A stretch of DNA of 64,000 nucleotides from the NCBI GenBank assembly GCA_015272395.1, contig JACYLQ010000034.1, forward strand, positions 62,001 through 126,000. The letters run 5' to 3'. Position 1 is the first letter of the stretch, and every line of letters begins with the position of its first letter. Below are positions 9,345 through 18,439 of the stretch, piece by piece. The stretch comes from Calothrix sp. C42_A2020_038. Its GTDB lineage: Bacteria; Cyanobacteriota; Cyanobacteriia; Cyanobacteriales; Nostocaceae. Position numbers and translations under genes: made by a program. Below the pieces are notes generated by a model. The model searched no databases. It saw nothing but the letters and a program-made list of their open reading frames with translations, and was not told the origin of the DNA.

Positions 9345-10344
9345 GTTGAAGCTCCTTCAAACTTACTGTTTTACCTTGAGATTCTAAAGACAATTGTGCC
9401 GACTGTAAAACTTTTAATACATTAATACCGTTTTGAATATCGGTTTTAGGAGTTTGTCTCGTTTCTACGCAAGTTAAAAAATGCTTACACTCCTCGGTTA
9501 AAGGTGAGGCAGTATCGATAGAAATAACTGTCTTAGAATTAAGTTTAAGAACAGGTATATTATCTTGTATCTCAGCTTTCTGGTCATAAAAAGTCAGCTT
9601 GGCATCAGTCGATACATCATCAAATACCAATGTGCCTGAATCTCCAATTACTACAAGTCGCTGTTCTTTAAACGGATGTAGCCAGCTTGTAAAAATATGT
9701 GCTTTAATGTTGTTTTCAAACTCCAAATTAATCAAACAAAAATCTTCAACTTTAGTCAGATTTGCACTTCCAACAGCTTGTACTGATATTGGCAACTTAC
9801 CAGTAAATCCGAGAATTGAGCAAATATCATGGGGTGCAAAACTCAAAAGTACATTTTCTTCGGTGCGAACCTTACCAAAACTTAATCGGTTGGAATAAAT
9901 ATACCGTAGCTTGCCTATTTTTCCTGCTGCCACTAGACTACGCAGTTTTACCAAAGCTGGATGATACTCTAATAAATGCCCCACCATCAAAACCTGATTT
10001 TTTTTACGGGTGGTAGTTTCAATCAAGAGTGCATCTTCTAGCGTCAAAGCTAATGGTTTTTCAACAAAAACATCTTTACCGGCATTCAACGCTTTAATAA
10101 CCAACTTGGCATGAGTCGGGGCAGGTGTTGCAATAATAACAGCTTTGACATCAGACATAGCCAAAACAGTATCAAAATTAGAAACCCCTTCTACAGAGAA
10201 TTTGGCGCTTAAGTCTGCTAATACAGACTCTTTTGCATCACAAATCACACGCAGTACACCCAATTGGGCAAAATCGCGTACTAAATTTTTACCCCAATAT
10301 CCACAACCAATGACTGCTACATATTTATTGACAGAAGCTAACAT
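9331..10344 (-). CDS. wbpB: Gfo/Idh/MocA oxidoreductase, WbpB-like
   Basis: This 337-residue NAD-dependent sugar dehydrogenase has the N-terminal Rossmann fold (VAVIGCGYWGKNLVRDFA) and the family's active-site EKPLALT. The C-terminal substrate domain contains APHDICSILGF, which provides the usual catalytic histidine region. In the Wbp pathway this enzyme oxidises UDP-GlcNAcA at C3, and its NADH is recycled on 2-oxoglutarate. It lies between the UDP-GlcNAc dehydrogenase (43 bp upstream) and the acetyltransferase (overlapping), so the operon order is A-B-D-E. Confidence 0.85.
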   Translation of the reverse strand: MLASVNKYVAVIGCGYWGKNLVRDFAQLGVLRVICDAKESVLADLSAKFSVEGVSNFDTVLAMSDVKAVIIATPAPTHAKLVIKALNAGKDVFVEKPLALTLEDALLIETTTRKKNQVLMVGHLLEYHPALVKLRSLVAAGKIGKLRYIYSNRLSFGKVRTEENVLLSFAPHDICSILGFTGKLPISVQAVGSANLTKVEDFCLINLEFENNIKAHIFTSWLHPFKEQRLVVIGDSGTLVFDDVSTDAKLTFYDQKAEIQDNIPVLKLNSKTVISIDTASPLTEECKHFLTCVETRQTPKTDIQNGINVLKVLQSAQLSLESQGKTVSLKELQLVYL

Positions 10345-10387
10345 AACTCTTTGCGTCCTTTTGTTATTTAAACATCTTGTTCAATTT

Positions 10388-11698
10388 TTAGGCAGCAACT
10401 ATTTTCTCCATCTCCAACTTTTTGTTTCCCAAAACGTTGCGAGTATCAATAATTAAAGCTGCATGTTCGGCAACAAGGTCATAATCAACTTTGTCGTGAT
10501 TAGTTGCAATCACAACAGCATCAAACTGCTGTAAATTTTCTTTTGTTAAAGCAATTGATTTTAAATTTATATCTGGATAGTGACGATGGTTAGCGCAAGT
10601 TAAAGCATAAGGGTCATGATACTCAACATGCACTCCTTTCTGCTGTAAGAGCTGGATAATTTTAAGCGAAGGACTTTCTCGCTGGTCATCTATATTTTTC
10701 TTGTAAGCAACTCCAAGTATCAAAACTTTAGAATTTTTCAATGGTTTAGCAACATTATTAAGTGCAAAAACTAGCTTATCTACCACATAATTAGGCATTA
10801 AGCTATTAACTTCACCTGCTAATTCGATAAACTTTAAGGATACATCGTATTCTCTAGCTTTCCAGGTTAGATAAAAAGGATCTATAGGAATGCAATGTCC
10901 ACCCCATCCAGGTCCTGGATAAAATGCTTGGAATCCAAATGGTTTAGTTTTTGCTGCTTCAATGACCTCCCAAATATCTATATCCATTTTTTGAAACAGA
11001 ATTTTCAACTCATTAACTAAGGCAATATTTACCGCACGGTAAATATTTTCAAGAATTTTGGTTGCTTCTGCTGTTTGAGTTGATGAAACTGGAACTGTTT
11101 TAACAATAATTTGGTTGTAGAGGGTTTGAGCTAAATTGCGGCACAAAGGAGTTATTCCACCGACAACTTTAGGAACATTCACAAAGGAATAGTGTTCATT
11201 CGCAGGATCTTCCCGTTCAGGAGAGTAAGCAAGTGAAAAATCTTCTCCTACTACTAACCCAGTTCGAGAAAGTATTGGTAACATTACTTCTTTTGTTGTA
11301 CCTGGGTAAGTAGTACTTTCTAAAATGATTAACTGACCAATTTTTAAATTACGTGCAATGGCGTAAGTAGTATCAACAACATAAGTAAGGTCTGGTTCAC
11401 GATGCACATTTAAAGGAGTCGGAACGCAGATTATGACTGCATCAACTTCTCCTAAACGACTGATGTCAGTTGTGGCATCAATCAGTTTGTTCAATAAACA
11501 TTCTGAAGGAATATGTTTAATATAAGACTGCCCTGTTTTAATTTTATCTACTTTGCTCTGGTCGATATCAAATCCTAATACAGTAAATCCTTTTTTCGCA
11601 AATGCAGCAAGAATTGGTAATCCAACATATCCCAAACCAATAATTCCAATTTTTGCCTGCTTATTTCCGATTTTATCTTCGAGTTGTTTAAGAAGCAT
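10388..11698 (-). CDS. wbpA: Nucleotide sugar dehydrogenase, WbpA-like UDP-GlcNAc 6-dehydrogenase
   Basis: The 436-residue protein has the UDP-glucose/GDP-mannose dehydrogenase architecture: N-terminal GIIGLGYVGLPILAAFAKKG, central YSPEREDP, the catalytic cysteine in GPGWGGHCIPIDPFYL, and a C-terminal UDP-binding domain with GVAYKKNIDDQRESPS. GGHCIPIDPFYL is the form seen in the WbpA/WecC group that oxidises N-acetylhexosamine nucleotides. It is the first gene of the minus-strand Wbp set and so makes UDP-GlcNAc-uronate for the WbpB-E-D steps. About 120 bp of AT-rich sequence separates it from the upstream small gene. Confidence 0.87.
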   Translation of the reverse strand: MLLKQLEDKIGNKQAKIGIIGLGYVGLPILAAFAKKGFTVLGFDIDQSKVDKIKTGQSYIKHIPSECLLNKLIDATTDISRLGEVDAVIICVPTPLNVHREPDLTYVVDTTYAIARNLKIGQLIILESTTYPGTTKEVMLPILSRTGLVVGEDFSLAYSPEREDPANEHYSFVNVPKVVGGITPLCRNLAQTLYNQIIVKTVPVSSTQTAEATKILENIYRAVNIALVNELKILFQKMDIDIWEVIEAAKTKPFGFQAFYPGPGWGGHCIPIDPFYLTWKAREYDVSLKFIELAGEVNSLMPNYVVDKLVFALNNVAKPLKNSKVLILGVAYKKNIDDQRESPSLKIIQLLQQKGVHVEYHDPYALTCANHRHYPDINLKSIALTKENLQQFDAVVIATNHDKVDYDLVAEHAALIIDTRNVLGNKKLEMEKIVAA

Positions 11699-11819
11699 AT
11701 TTTATAATGTTGCCTAACTTAATATTTTTGTCTTTTTATGGTCTTGATTAAATGTTGCGATTAATACTAGTAAAGACGTAATCAAATTGCATCTCTAGAA
11801 TAATTCACAAAGCTAATAG

Positions 11820-12263
11820 CTAACGAACACAGTTAAAATCTTTGATGCAATTACTACCTACTAATCTTGATTGTCTGCGGGTAAACTCTCCCACACTTGG
11901 ATTCCCATTTGGATCTATTACCCCCGTTACTTGCTGCCACAACTCTTGCGGCGCCAAACAAAGCTTGTATTCACGTTCGCTGACTTGGCAGACATGGTAC
12001 CATTTTGTTTCTTGACACTGTTCACACCAAAAAGCTTCTAACCATTCTTTCTGAATTAAAACAGTAGTTTGCTTTGCTACCATCATGAGTGCATTTTTTC
12101 GACTCATTCCTCTTTGCTGTAACTGACCTGCTTTGTCAGCAAACAGTTTATGCTTCGGACTTCTACTTTCAAGGTAGCAATTGTGGATTGGGCAATATAT
12201 GGCTCGTCGTTTCGAGCGTTTCCGATTTCGATCACACCTTCTCTGCAAAATTCGGCCTCCCAT
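11820..12263 (-). CDS. Conserved hypothetical protein with two cysteine clusters
   Basis: This 147-residue protein is not recognised as a named family. It is very basic at the start (RRCDRNRKRSKRRA) and then has CPIHNCYL and, about 50 residues later, FWCEQCQETKWYHVC. These two Cys/His clusters look like a zinc-binding domain. The only in-frame ATG near the start is at 12263. The frame remains open for a further 75 or so bases upstream without another usual start codon. It lies between the glycosyltransferase and the Wbp set on the same strand, but its function in polysaccharide synthesis or regulation is unknown. Confidence 0.6.
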   Translation of the reverse strand: MGGRILQRRCDRNRKRSKRRAIYCPIHNCYLESRSPKHKLFADKAGQLQQRGMSRKNALMMVAKQTTVLIQKEWLEAFWCEQCQETKWYHVCQVSEREYKLCLAPQELWQQVTGVIDPNGNPSVGEFTRRQSRLVGSNCIKDFNCVR

Positions 12264-12733
12264 GTCAATACAAAATATCAGAGGAAGGTTACGTTGGAGG
12301 GACTGAGATCGTATGACCGTCGAAGCCCAAACTCCGCATCTGAATCAACTAATTAGTTTGATTCGATTCGTTTAATTATTTGATTAATTTGAAATATGAA
12401 TTTACTAGCCTGACGACCTTGATAGGCAACACATCAACTGATTTGAGTATATACTTATTTTACATGATTATCTCATAATATTTCCTTCCTTTATTAAAAA
12501 AATAAAAATTGATGCCAAAGCAAAATATTTTTTCTGACATCAAAATTTGGGTTTGAAGTATATCATTAATTGGCTTCAAACCTGTTATTTGATAATAGTT
12601 ATAACGCGAATTAATATTAGAGGTTGTTTGAAAACTAGCGATGTGAACGCTCGAACCTAACCCCTAACCCCTTCCGACATCTGGGAAGGGGAATAAGAAA
12701 ATAAAGGTTTCAATGCCTCTGCAACCTACCTTT
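12264..12733. other. Intergenic region with C/G-rich palindromic repeat
   Basis: The 470 bp between two minus-strand genes hold no convincing gene. At 12655-12691 a CCCCTAACCCCTTCC / GGAAGGGG imperfect hairpin belongs to the dispersed family also seen at 18283, 26331 (inside murE), 44733 (inside cas10) and 52629. The rest is AT-rich. Confidence 0.5.
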
Positions 12734-14083
12734 TTATTCTGCGCGCGTTTGAGTCATACTCATAACTTCTTGAGATGAAACGGCTTGCGTTAATACCTCT
12801 AAATATTGTTTAGCGATGATTTTGGGTGTAAAGTTCGTACGTAAATATCTACGACCAGCTTTACCCATACGTTCTACTAAGGAACTATCTTGACTAAGTA
12901 AACGAATAAACTGAGCAAGACCGTAACTGTCTCCATTTTCAAATGAACTGCCACAATCAGCTTCAGCAATGATTTGACGTAAATATGAAGACCGCGAACA
13001 TATTGCTGCTATCGGTCTTTCCGATGCCAAAGCTGAATACAGCTTGCTGGGAGTTACCAAATTCTCTGTACGTTCATCTACACTCACAAGCGATACGTCG
13101 CAAGCGGTTAGAGAGTAAGGTAAGACTTGTCTATCCTGATATGGCAAGAACAAGAAATTCTTTAAGCCATAATGATTCACCTCCTGAATCAATTCACTCA
13201 GTTTTGCTCCTCCACCCACAAACACAAATTGAATTGGCTCATCTTGCAATAACTTGGCAGCATCGAGTATCGTGTTCATGTCATGACAACGACCCAAATT
13301 CCCAGAGTAAAGAACTGTGAACTTTTTGACTAAGTTATATTTCCAAGCAAACCAGTTTTCCTGCTTGGCAATTGGTACTATCCAATCTGGGTCTGCCCAA
13401 CTGTGAATCACAAAAACCTTCTCAGCAATTGAAGGACAACTTGATAACACTTGATGCTTCATTGCCGGACTCAAAACTACTATCCCCATTGCACTGCGCC
13501 AAACTCTCTGATTCACAGCTTCCCAGAATCTTGCTAACCAATGGCGCCGATGAATCACATCCAAAGCAATAGCAATATCTGGATACAAATCGTAAAGAAT
13601 GCAGACATAAGGAGTTTTGAGCAAAATGTGAGCAAAATAACCTAAAAGTGGTAAAAATGGCGGAGCAGTTGAAATCAACAACACATTACTCCGGTGTCTA
13701 GCCCGAAATAAATGCAGTGCCGCGCGCAATGCATATAAAATACCGTTAACTGCTTTTCCACGAATTCGCCCTGCCCAAAGTTGAGCAGTACGCGAACGCT
13801 GAATTCTTACTGAACCTAACTGCTCAACTTGCGGAGCATTCTTGACTCGATATGCATAACCAGGTTGACTTGTAAAAACTTCGACATCAATTCCCAGCAA
13901 ACCTAAATTCATTACCAGTTCTTCTAGTAGCTGACCTGTCGCAGCATAGTCTGGAGGAAAAAACTGAGTAATAACTGACAGCTTAATATCCTGTTGTCTT
14001 CCTAGAGATTTCGTTATTTGATCTTGTTGTAGGGAAAAAACAGAATGAAGTAACTTGAGATTAATCCATTTGTTAAATCTCAT
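12734..14083 (-). CDS. Glycosyltransferase family 4, WbuB-like
   Basis: The 449-residue protein has the GT-B fold of family 4. The N-terminal domain begins at LSVITQFFPPDYAATGQLLEEL (about residue 35). The C-terminal nucleotide-sugar domain has LYSGNLGRCHDMNTILDAAKLL, FVFVGGGAKLSEL and the acidic loop TPSKLYSALASERPIAAI. It adds a sugar to a lipid-linked or growing glycan at the cytoplasmic face of the membrane. The donor cannot be read out, although the neighbouring Wbp pathway makes a diacetamido-uronate donor a reasonable guess. The N-terminal 30 residues are poorly conserved in appearance, so a later start is possible. Confidence 0.82.
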   Translation of the reverse strand: MRFNKWINLKLLHSVFSLQQDQITKSLGRQQDIKLSVITQFFPPDYAATGQLLEELVMNLGLLGIDVEVFTSQPGYAYRVKNAPQVEQLGSVRIQRSRTAQLWAGRIRGKAVNGILYALRAALHLFRARHRSNVLLISTAPPFLPLLGYFAHILLKTPYVCILYDLYPDIAIALDVIHRRHWLARFWEAVNQRVWRSAMGIVVLSPAMKHQVLSSCPSIAEKVFVIHSWADPDWIVPIAKQENWFAWKYNLVKKFTVLYSGNLGRCHDMNTILDAAKLLQDEPIQFVFVGGGAKLSELIQEVNHYGLKNFLFLPYQDRQVLPYSLTACDVSLVSVDERTENLVTPSKLYSALASERPIAAICSRSSYLRQIIAEADCGSSFENGDSYGLAQFIRLLSQDSSLVERMGKAGRRYLRTNFTPKIIAKQYLEVLTQAVSSQEVMSMTQTRAE

Positions 14084-14831
14084 CGGCTAAATCCTAAATA
14101 CCTTTTTTAGATAACACCACTAAACTCTTCAAGCCCTGCTTAACAATAGGAAACATCCCCGGACTTGCAAAATTCAAAACAATCCAGGCTTTTTATGAAG
14201 AAATTGTTTACCCATGAACTTATGTAAAGCTCCCTGAAACTTATAAAAAGTTACCGTAAATCAAAATGTGTCAAATCTTTATATTCCTATGTTTTTAAAG
14301 CTGAATCATTAACTACATTATCATGTTTGACATTTTCTTGCTCACTTTATCAAAATTTCACATAAACTCAACTATTATTTCACTGAATTTTAATATTTTC
14401 AACTTAATTCATGTATCAAAAAAAATATTTTATGCAATTTTTGATACTAATATTTTGACTTCACTACCAACTTTACTTTTTGTAAATAATTCAAAAAACC
14501 TTATGTCTGCAAACAATATATGCATTTTTAGATAGCCAAATAGTCATGTTGTAAACATAATATTATTTGTATTCTATATTACTCGTACTAAAAGTAAAGC
14601 TTTTTAGGGGTAAGTATGGTTAAAGTAAACTATTTACTCAAAACATATGATTAATAGCTTGATATCAACATTCATTGAACGTTAAGTAGAAGTGAGAAAA
14701 TTAAATTCATTTTGAAAAAAAAGAATTAAAAAAAAATAAAAAAAATGTTTTCTAGCATGGCTAGAAAACATTAGTTAGGATTTTTGCAATTATTTGCAAA
14801 TATTTTTCTTTAGATAAAAGGCGCCTGAATT
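14084..14831. other. AT-rich intergenic region
   Basis: About 750 bp of very AT-rich sequence separate the glycosyltransferase and the YkgJ-type gene. Short open frames exist but have no coding character. The only structured element is the terminator at 14727-14770. Confidence 0.5.
14727..14770 (-). terminator. Rho-independent terminator downstream of the YkgJ-type gene
   Basis: TGTTTTCTAGC (14746-14756) and GCTAGAAAACA (14760-14770) form a perfect 11-bp stem with a 3-nt loop. On the minus strand the stem is followed by a long T-tract (complement of 14727-14745). This fits termination of the gene ending at 14832. Confidence 0.8.
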
Positions 14832-15182
14832 TCAAATCCCTACAGCTTTATCAAAGCGTAACATTTCCAAACTGCGATCCCCGTATACTCCTTCGATTTG
14901 CTGACGACAGCAGTCGATAGCAAAATCGTTTAAATCTTCTGTGTCGATACCATACATATCTTTAAATACGTCGGGTTCTACGCGACAAAAGCGCGGACGG
15001 TTGTCATAAATGCGACATTCGCGCGTTTTGTGGTCGAAGTTAACACACCAACCATCCTCACCGACCATACTAAAGTACTGTTCTAATTCCAGAGGCGTCA
15101 AATACTCATGAATATCAGGACGGTCTGCTGGGTCGAGATTACAACAGGCGCCACAGTTCTTTACACATTGCCAAGTTGCCAT
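14832..15182 (-). CDS. YkgJ family cysteine-cluster protein
   Basis: This 116-residue protein has the UPF0153 cysteine pattern: CVKNCGACCNL at residues 6-16, later CVNF and the CRIYDNRPRFCR block, and near the end DCCRQQ. Members are thought to bind a metal or an iron-sulfur centre, but the biochemical role is unsettled. The length fits the cyanobacterial version of the family. It is monocistronic, divergent from psb30 and followed by its own terminator. Confidence 0.85.
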   Translation of the reverse strand: MATWQCVKNCGACCNLDPADRPDIHEYLTPLELEQYFSMVGEDGWCVNFDHKTRECRIYDNRPRFCRVEPDVFKDMYGIDTEDLNDFAIDCCRQQIEGVYGDRSLEMLRFDKAVGI

Positions 15183-15340
15183 AGTTTAGTCCTAAACCCC
15201 GTTTAGAAAGTGGGCAGAGGTTATATATTTACTTATACTTTTGTTAAGAAAATTAAAATTCACTGGCTGTAGCCAGATATTATAAGATTCTAGTTTGTAA
15301 GTGCGCTATTTAACTTTTTAAAACAACTTCGGAGGAGAAA

Positions 15341-15463
15341 ATGTTCGAGGCGTTAGGAAACATCAATTGGGAAGTAATTTTTCAGCTAACAGCAGTAGCT
15401 ATGATTATGCTGTCTGGACCAATAGTAATTTTTGTTCTCGCATTCCGTAACGGCGATCTTTAA
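15341..15463 (+). CDS. psb30: Photosystem II protein Psb30 (Ycf12)
   Basis: This 40-residue gene encodes one membrane helix. The product reads [10 protein letters not shown], then [17 protein letters not shown], then [13 protein letters not shown]. The pattern of a short lumenal/stromal N-terminus, a GP in the middle of the helix and a terminal FRNGDL/NL is that of Psb30/Ycf12, a peripheral small subunit of photosystem II near cytochrome b559. A strong Shine-Dalgarno sequence GGAGGAG lies at 15331-15337, four bases before the ATG. The gene stands alone between YkgJ (divergent) and recJ (convergent). Confidence 0.85.
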   Translation: MFEALGNINWEVIFQLTAVAMIMLSGPIVIFVLAFRNGDL

Positions 15464-15465
15464 CA

Positions 15466-15490
15466 GTTAGGAGTTGGGAGTTAGGAGTTA
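15466..15490. repeat. Heptanucleotide short tandem repeat (STRR-like)
   Basis: GTTAGGA/GTTGGGA units are repeated in tandem just after the psb30 stop. Related GTTAGGAGT copies occur at 22178 and 26029 and, in coding sequence, at about 16708 in recJ. Such heptamers are a known feature of heterocystous cyanobacteria. Confidence 0.65.
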
Positions 15491-15500
15491 TGAGTGCTGA

Positions 15501-17609
15501 TTAAAAATCATCAGCATTCAAACTTTGAAGTGCGGCGCGCACAATATTATCGTAGGGGGGTTGAGATACATCAACCTCTTTGGCATTTTGGCGGGAAACT
15601 CCAAGTAAACCAGTATTACTATTTGGTGTGACAGCCAAAATTTTACCATCAGGATTTTGAATCCTTAGTTCCAAGGCGCCGTCATTATTATAGATACAGC
15701 AAGTGTAATTCCGTCCTTGATGTTCAAAGCTGGTTCGTGGTTGTTTTGAACCAGACTTGAATAAGTTAAATAGTAGTACCTGTGGTTGTGGTATTGAAGT
15801 TGGGAATCTAGCACCTACTATCTCAAGTTCTATATTAGTTTCACCGTTAAAAGTATTTTCGCGAAGCTTGTAAGCAATATCTATATTTGATGGCAGAGGA
15901 CAGTACTCACGCCAGCGCCATGCGATAGCTTTAATTGTATGGCGCCGATTGTCTACTATTTGCTCGACTGTCATTTTGATATGAGCTTTACCTACAGTCT
16001 CTTGCTCGACGATGCGAACATTGGGTGTCCAGAAAACTGGGTCAGGATTTTCGATACCACAGGGTTCTAATACATTAAGTTGTTGGTAGAGTTTTCGGTT
16101 TATTTGATTAATATTTGCTAAGGTATCAATTTTCAATAATGGTTTGAGGTGTTGCACTTCCAAACATTTATTAGCAAACTCACACAGACGTGAATGTACT
16201 AATTCTAAATTTTTAGTAGGTAATGAAAAGCCACCAGCAGCTTTATGACCTCCATATTTACCGAGTAGGTCACGACAAGCTTCTAAAGCTTCAAATATAT
16301 TAAATTCAGGAATCCCGCGCGCTGAACCACGAATCTGTCCTCCGTCTTCATATGTACCAATAAATACTGGAACACCATAGCGTTCAACTAGACGCGAAGC
16401 AACAATGCCAATAACACCATGATGCCAATTTGGACAAACAACTAATAGCACTCGGTCATCTTCTAAAGAGGTAATGTATCGCGTCTCGACATATTCGATA
16501 GCTTCTGCTTCAATTTGTTTACACATATCCTGACGCTGCCGATTTATAGTTTCGCACTGCATCGCGCGTTCGAGTGCTATCCCCATATCATCAGTTGTTA
16601 ATAATTCGATGACAATTTGCGGGTCGGCAATTCTACCAATAGCATTAATGCGGGGGCCGAGACGAAAACCAATATCTTCAGGTTTTAAGGATTTTGAACT
16701 TGAGGAGTTAGGAGTGTTTTGCCTTTCTTGTTGTTTTATTCCTGTTGTTTGGACTCCTGATATTTGGATTAATGCTTGGATTCCTGGTAATTTTGATTTA
16801 GGTAGTAGTTTTAATCCGCTTTGAACCCAACGACGGTTAACACCTGTAAGTGGCGCCAAGTCAGCGATAGTACCTAAAGTAAAAAGTTCTAACATCTGTG
16901 TAGTAATGTCGGTATTAGCTTGTCCTAGTTGTTCGGCTAGTGCAACAGCTAAAATGTAAGCAACACCAACACCTGCAACTCCTCGATAGGGAGAATCTTC
17001 GCGGATCAGTTTGGGGTTTAAAATAGCGTTGGCAAGTGGTAATTGCTGAGGAATATCATGGTGGTCTGTAACAATTACCTTTAAACCAAGTTCTCTAGCT
17101 CGTGCAATTGGTTCAACAGCGGCAATACCGTTATCAACAGTGAGAATTAGTTCCACTCCTTCACTATCAAACTCTTCAACAATACGCTTATTGATACCAT
17201 AACCATCATGCATCCGACTTGGTATCGCATAATCGACTTCGGCGCCCAAGTATCTTAAACTGCGTAATAATAGTGCGGTACTAGTCATCCCATCAGCATC
17301 ATAATCACCGCAAATAGCAATTTTCGCACTTGATGTAATTGCTTTTTCCAAAAGGTCTAAACTCACTGCTAAGTCAGGAAAATCATCAAGCGGTGAAGGT
17401 AATTCTAAAGATTCTGGCTCAAGAAATATTTCAGCATCAGAAAGCGAACTAATCCCACGATTTATGAGCAACTGACTCAAAATCGGTGATAAATCAAACT
17501 TATCCGCCAGCATTTGCACTAATTCCGGTCTTTCCTGCTGAATTTGCCATCTTTGATTAGGCAGGCGCCGAGGATTTACAATTGACGCGGAAAAAGATGT
17601 GTTGAGCAT
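15501..17609 (-). CDS. recJ: Single-stranded-DNA-specific exonuclease RecJ
   Basis: RecJ degrades single-stranded DNA 5' to 3' in recombination and mismatch repair. The DHH-phosphoesterase motifs are intact: ICGDYDADGMTSTALL, then VDNGIAA, VTDHHDIPQ and GVAGVGVAYIL. The DHHA1 domain has GKYGGHKAAGGFSL. An N-terminal TTG at 17618 is possible, but the ATG at 17609 gives a normal 702-residue protein and was chosen. Around residues 290-308 a Ser/Asn-rich segment (ERQNTPNSSSSKS) coincides at DNA level with a GTTAGGAGT-type repeat and interrupts the usual sequence before EDIGFRLGPRINAIGR. This looks like an in-frame repeat insertion in a tolerated loop. Confidence 0.92.
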   Translation of the reverse strand: MLNTSFSASIVNPRRLPNQRWQIQQERPELVQMLADKFDLSPILSQLLINRGISSLSDAEIFLEPESLELPSPLDDFPDLAVSLDLLEKAITSSAKIAICGDYDADGMTSTALLLRSLRYLGAEVDYAIPSRMHDGYGINKRIVEEFDSEGVELILTVDNGIAAVEPIARARELGLKVIVTDHHDIPQQLPLANAILNPKLIREDSPYRGVAGVGVAYILAVALAEQLGQANTDITTQMLELFTLGTIADLAPLTGVNRRWVQSGLKLLPKSKLPGIQALIQISGVQTTGIKQQERQNTPNSSSSKSLKPEDIGFRLGPRINAIGRIADPQIVIELLTTDDMGIALERAMQCETINRQRQDMCKQIEAEAIEYVETRYITSLEDDRVLLVVCPNWHHGVIGIVASRLVERYGVPVFIGTYEDGGQIRGSARGIPEFNIFEALEACRDLLGKYGGHKAAGGFSLPTKNLELVHSRLCEFANKCLEVQHLKPLLKIDTLANINQINRKLYQQLNVLEPCGIENPDPVFWTPNVRIVEQETVGKAHIKMTVEQIVDNRRHTIKAIAWRWREYCPLPSNIDIAYKLRENTFNGETNIELEIVGARFPTSIPQPQVLLFNLFKSGSKQPRTSFEHQGRNYTCCIYNNDGALELRIQNPDGKILAVTPNSNTGLLGVSRQNAKEVDVSQPPYDNIVRAALQSLNADDF

Positions 17610-17714
17610 TAAAATCAAAATATAATTAGGATTTTTGTTCGCAATTAATAATTCAACAACAATTAAATTGGCTCAAGCGTATCAAATCCAAAATATACAC
17701 AAATTGTTACATTA

Positions 17715-17730
17715 GCCCGCGCAGGCGGGC
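17715..17730. repeat. Small GC-rich hairpin
   Basis: GCCCGC and GCGGGC form a 6-bp stem with a GCAG loop between recJ and the next minus-strand gene. It is followed by an AAGCTTCAGCTT palindrome. No T-tract is present on either side, so it is called only as a repeat. Confidence 0.4.
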
Positions 17731-17789
17731 GTTGCTCCTGTAGCACCAAGCTTCAGCTTGAGAATTTGCGATTCGCGATATTTAGTATA

Positions 17790-18218
17790 CTACAACACAT
17801 TAATCATGCCGTCATCACGGACATAAATCGAACGGTCACCGGGTTGGCGCCAATTTGGGCGTAACTCTACACGTAAAATTCCGAAATTTACCTTATTAAG
17901 TGATGCACTCAACGCACGTCCTGTATCATCCCAAAATAATAAGGACACGTTTGGTTCTGTCAAAGGTGCCTGCTCGAACCAGAAAGTTTGTCCAGGTTGT
18001 ATACTTAGCGATTCCGAAACTCCAGACTTCTGTAATTTTAACACACGCGGTGTTCTATTCGCTACCTCAATCCGAACTAATTGCCCAGGTACAAACTGAA
18101 TAGGGCGCGGACCGCACTTGGAGGCACAAGTTTGGGCTAATGTTGGACTAGGATTGATGCTAACTAATAAGGTTGTAGTAAGTATAGCGGTGGATACTAT
18201 CTTTGATATCTCTGGCAT
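17790..18218 (-). CDS. Secreted hypothetical protein
   Basis: This 142-residue protein has an N-terminal signal peptide (ILTTTLLVSINPSPTLAQ, with a probable cut after TLAQ). The mature part has two cysteines close together (CASKCG) and then a beta-rich domain with LVRIEVANRTPRVLKLQ and FWFEQAP. The family is not recognised by name. An AGGAAA ribosome binding site precedes the ATG at 18218. It is probably periplasmic, with no functional clue from neighbours. Confidence 0.65.
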   Translation of the reverse strand: MPEISKIVSTAILTTTLLVSINPSPTLAQTCASKCGPRPIQFVPGQLVRIEVANRTPRVLKLQKSGVSESLSIQPGQTFWFEQAPLTEPNVSLLFWDDTGRALSASLNKVNFGILRVELRPNWRQPGDRSIYVRDDGMINVL

Positions 18219-18282
18219 GTTTGGTATTTCCTACTTCAATAAATAGCGCTGCCAATACTACAAGGAGTGGAAAATAGTCCAT

Positions 18283-18316
18283 GATCCCCCTGACCCCTCT
18301 TAATAAAGGGGGGATC
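18283..18316. repeat. C/G-tract hairpin repeat
   Basis: GATCCCCCT (18283-18291) pairs with AGGGGGGATC (18307-18316). It belongs to the same dispersed CCCCT/AGGGG family as the elements at 12655, 26331, 44733 and 52629. Confidence 0.55.
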
Positions 18317-18439
18317 AACTCATATAGTACTAATACAGCAGTCGTCTAGTTTATTGTTCCCGTCTAATAGAAGAGAGTTAAAAAATAACCACAAAAGATG
18401 AAACACACGAATTGTGCTTTTAACCATGCACAAAATTGA

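Noticed and set aside
14323-14535. 70-residue plus-strand open frame
   Set aside because: AT-rich sequence with Ile/Asn/Phe-rich composition, no ribosome binding site and no domain pattern.
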